This document shows, piece after piece, positions 4,905 to 6,311 of a stretch of 6,311 bases of DNA. The notes below the pieces were generated by a model, which made no database searches, was not told where the DNA came from, and was given only the letters and a program-made list of their open reading frames with translations. The stretch's first letter is position 1; each line of letters opens with the position of its first letter. The stretch is taken from the NCBI GenBank assembly GCA_020056155.1, contig JAGVII010000553.1, forward strand, positions 1 through 6,311, in the 5' to 3' direction. The position numbers and the translations under genes were made by a program. Source of the DNA: Afipia sp. (GTDB lineage Bacteria > Pseudomonadota > Alphaproteobacteria > Rhizobiales > Xanthobacteraceae).

Positions 4905-6311
4905 ATGGGGATGGATCCGATCTTGTCAGATCAGCGCAAGCAAGCGATGCGGGCCGCTGGATTCTGGAGCGATCAAACCTTGCTCGAGTTTTTTTCGAGG
5001 CATGCCAGAAACGATCCAGGGCGGCTCGCGGTTGTTGGCTACGAAGCTGCGTCCAACCGACGTACGGCGCTGACATACGGCGAACTGCAGCAAGCTGCCG
5101 AGCGAACCGCGGCTAATTTGTTGCGGCTTGGTGTCAAGCCTGGCGAAGTGGTGTCGTATCAGTTGCCGAATTGGTGGCAATTCATGGCTCTTCACCTCGC
5201 ACTGCTGCGGATCGGCGCGGTCACAAATCCCATCATGCCGATTTTCCGCGATCGCGAAATGGAATTCATGCTGACCTTGGCCGAGACGCGCGTGCTGATC
5301 GTTCCACAGCGATTTCGCGATTTCGATCACGCCGCAATGGCGGACCGCCTCAAGGCCAAGGTGCCCACACTTGAGCACGTCGTCATTATCGGTTCGGGCG
5401 ACAATCAAGACTTCGAGACCGTGCTGAATTCGCCGGGAAAGCGGGTTGAGGCAGCGACCGCTGCCTCGGCCGATGATGTCGTGCAATTGCTTTATACGTC
5501 GGGCACAACAGGTGAGCCCAAGGGGGTGATGCATACAGGCAATACGTTGCTGAACAGCGTGCGATATTTTGAGGATCGCGTCCGTCTCACAGCCAACGAT
5601 GTCGTGCTGATGGCCTCGCCGATGGCCCATCAGACCGGTTTTCTCGTCGGCCTGCTGCTGCCGCTGTATCTGGGAGGACGGGTCATTCTTCAGGATATCT
5701 GGAATCCAGCCAAGGCGGTCGATATTGTCGAGACAGAGCGCGTGACGATGACCATGGCATCGACGCCGTTTCTGGCGGATTTGACTGCGGAGGCGGAGCG
5801 GCGGCCTGAAGCGCTGCGTTCACTGCGCACTTTCGTATCGGCAGGCGCCCCAATTCCCCGTGTTTTAGTGCGCCAGGCCACACAGAATCTTGGTGCGCAC
5901 ATCGTCTCGGGATGGGGGATGACGGAAAACGGGCTGGTGACGACCACCAAGCTCGACGATCCACCGGAAAAGGTCTTCGAGACCGACGGTTGCCCAAGCC
6001 AGGGTATGGAAGTCAGGATCGTCGATGGCGGGGGCAAAGTCCTGCCTCATGATGAAGAGGGGCGTCTACAAGCGAGGGGCCCCGGCACCTTTGTAGGCTA
6101 CCTCAAGCGGCCGCATCTCTATGCCGTCGATCAGGATGGCTGGTTCGAGACCGGCGACCTCGCCCGCAAAGACAAGGACGGCTACATTCGTATCACCGGC
6201 CGCACCAAGGATATTGTCATCCGCGGCGGCGAGAACGTTCCCGTGATCGAGATTGAACAGCTGATGTATCGCCATCCCGCCGTGCAGGAAGTCGCGATTG
6301 TTGGCGTACCG
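4905..6311 (+). CDS. aliA: Acyl-CoA ligase, cyclohexanecarboxylate-CoA ligase-like, 5' part
   Basis: 469 codons are open to the right edge; the family is about 550 residues, so perhaps 80 are missing, including the C-terminal adenylation Lys. The ATG at 4905 has AGGAG at 4891-4895; a second ATG at 4911 fits less well. Motifs of the AMP-forming ligase superfamily: LYTSGTTGEPKG (196-207), GWGMTEN (336-342), GWFETGDL (412-419) and GRTKDIVIRGGENV (432-445). The stretches PNWWQFMALHLALLRIGAVTN and PMAHQTGF resemble, as I recall it, Rhodopseudomonas palustris AliA, which makes cyclohexanecarboxyl-CoA in the cytoplasm. Other medium-chain or ring-carrying acids cannot be excluded. It follows the first ligase by 99 bp on the same strand with no promoter I can see, so the two are probably co-transcribed. 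An AliA-type ligase beside a cyclohexanecarboxyl-CoA-dehydrogenase-like gene is mutually supporting. The superfamily call is near certain; the substrate call is moderate. Confidence 0.85.
   Translation, partial: MGMDPILSDQRKQAMRAAGFWSDQTLLEFFSRHARNDPGRLAVVGYEAASNRRTALTYGELQQAAERTAANLLRLGVKPGEVVSYQLPNWWQFMALHLALLRIGAVTNPIMPIFRDREMEFMLTLAETRVLIVPQRFRDFDHAAMADRLKAKVPTLEHVVIIGSGDNQDFETVLNSPGKRVEAATAASADDVVQLLYTSGTTGEPKGVMHTGNTLLNSVRYFEDRVRLTANDVVLMASPMAHQTGFLVGLLLPLYLGGRVILQDIWNPAKAVDIVETERVTMTMASTPFLADLTAEAERRPEALRSLRTFVSAGAPIPRVLVRQATQNLGAHIVSGWGMTENGLVTTTKLDDPPEKVFETDGCPSQGMEVRIVDGGGKVLPHDEEGRLQARGPGTFVGYLKRPHLYAVDQDGWFETGDLARKDKDGYIRITGRTKDIVIRGGENVPVIEIEQLMYRHPAVQEVAIVGVP

Noticed and set aside
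4926..5630. Minus-strand open frame of 234 codons opposite the AliA-type ligase
   Set aside because: The plus strand here encodes the ATP-loop and other ligase motifs; the His- and Cys-rich antisense product looks like a shadow.

Overview
The window reads as a catabolic, acyl-CoA-based gene cluster from a proteobacterium, most likely an alphaproteobacterium of the Bradyrhizobium / Rhodopseudomonas / Afipia kind. This is an inference from the fairly GC-rich coding style, good Shine-Dalgarno sites, and protein types recalled from alicyclic and aromatic acid degraders of that group. No rRNA, tRNA, mobile element, integrase or CRISPR array is visible.

Layout. (1) complement(<1..379): 5' end of a FadH-type 2,4-dienoyl-CoA reductase, running off the left edge. 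(2) 380-468: divergent promoter region with a near-perfect palindrome, CTAAC-N4-GTTAG. (3) 469-1659: acyl-CoA dehydrogenase resembling cyclohexanecarboxyl-CoA dehydrogenases, with Asp where most of the family has the catalytic Glu. (4) 1660-1839: convergent gap without a convincing terminator. (5) complement(1840..2532): transglutaminase-like cysteine-type protein, GTG start. (6) 2533-2837: second divergent control region with two more copies of the same operator type and a separate 13-bp palindrome. (7) 2838-4805: acetyl-CoA-synthetase-like acyl-CoA ligase whose acyl-pocket Trp is replaced by Gly. (8) 4806-4904: short gap with a GC-rich hairpin, then 4905..>6311: a second acyl-CoA ligase of the cyclohexanecarboxylate-CoA ligase (AliA) type, cut by the right edge.

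How the parts fit. Two ligases would activate carboxylic acids to CoA thioesters, the dehydrogenase would put in the first double bond, and the FadH-type enzyme could remove awkward conjugated or cyclic dienoyl-CoA intermediates. A route from an alicyclic acid such as cyclohexanecarboxylate toward beta-oxidation is the best single reading, but the true substrate cannot be read from sequence. The three operator copies lie between or next to predicted promoter elements of all the transcription units, so one repressor encoded outside the window (TetR-like by palindrome geometry) probably controls the whole set, including the transglutaminase-like gene. That gene's presence in a catabolic regulon is the least explained part of the window.
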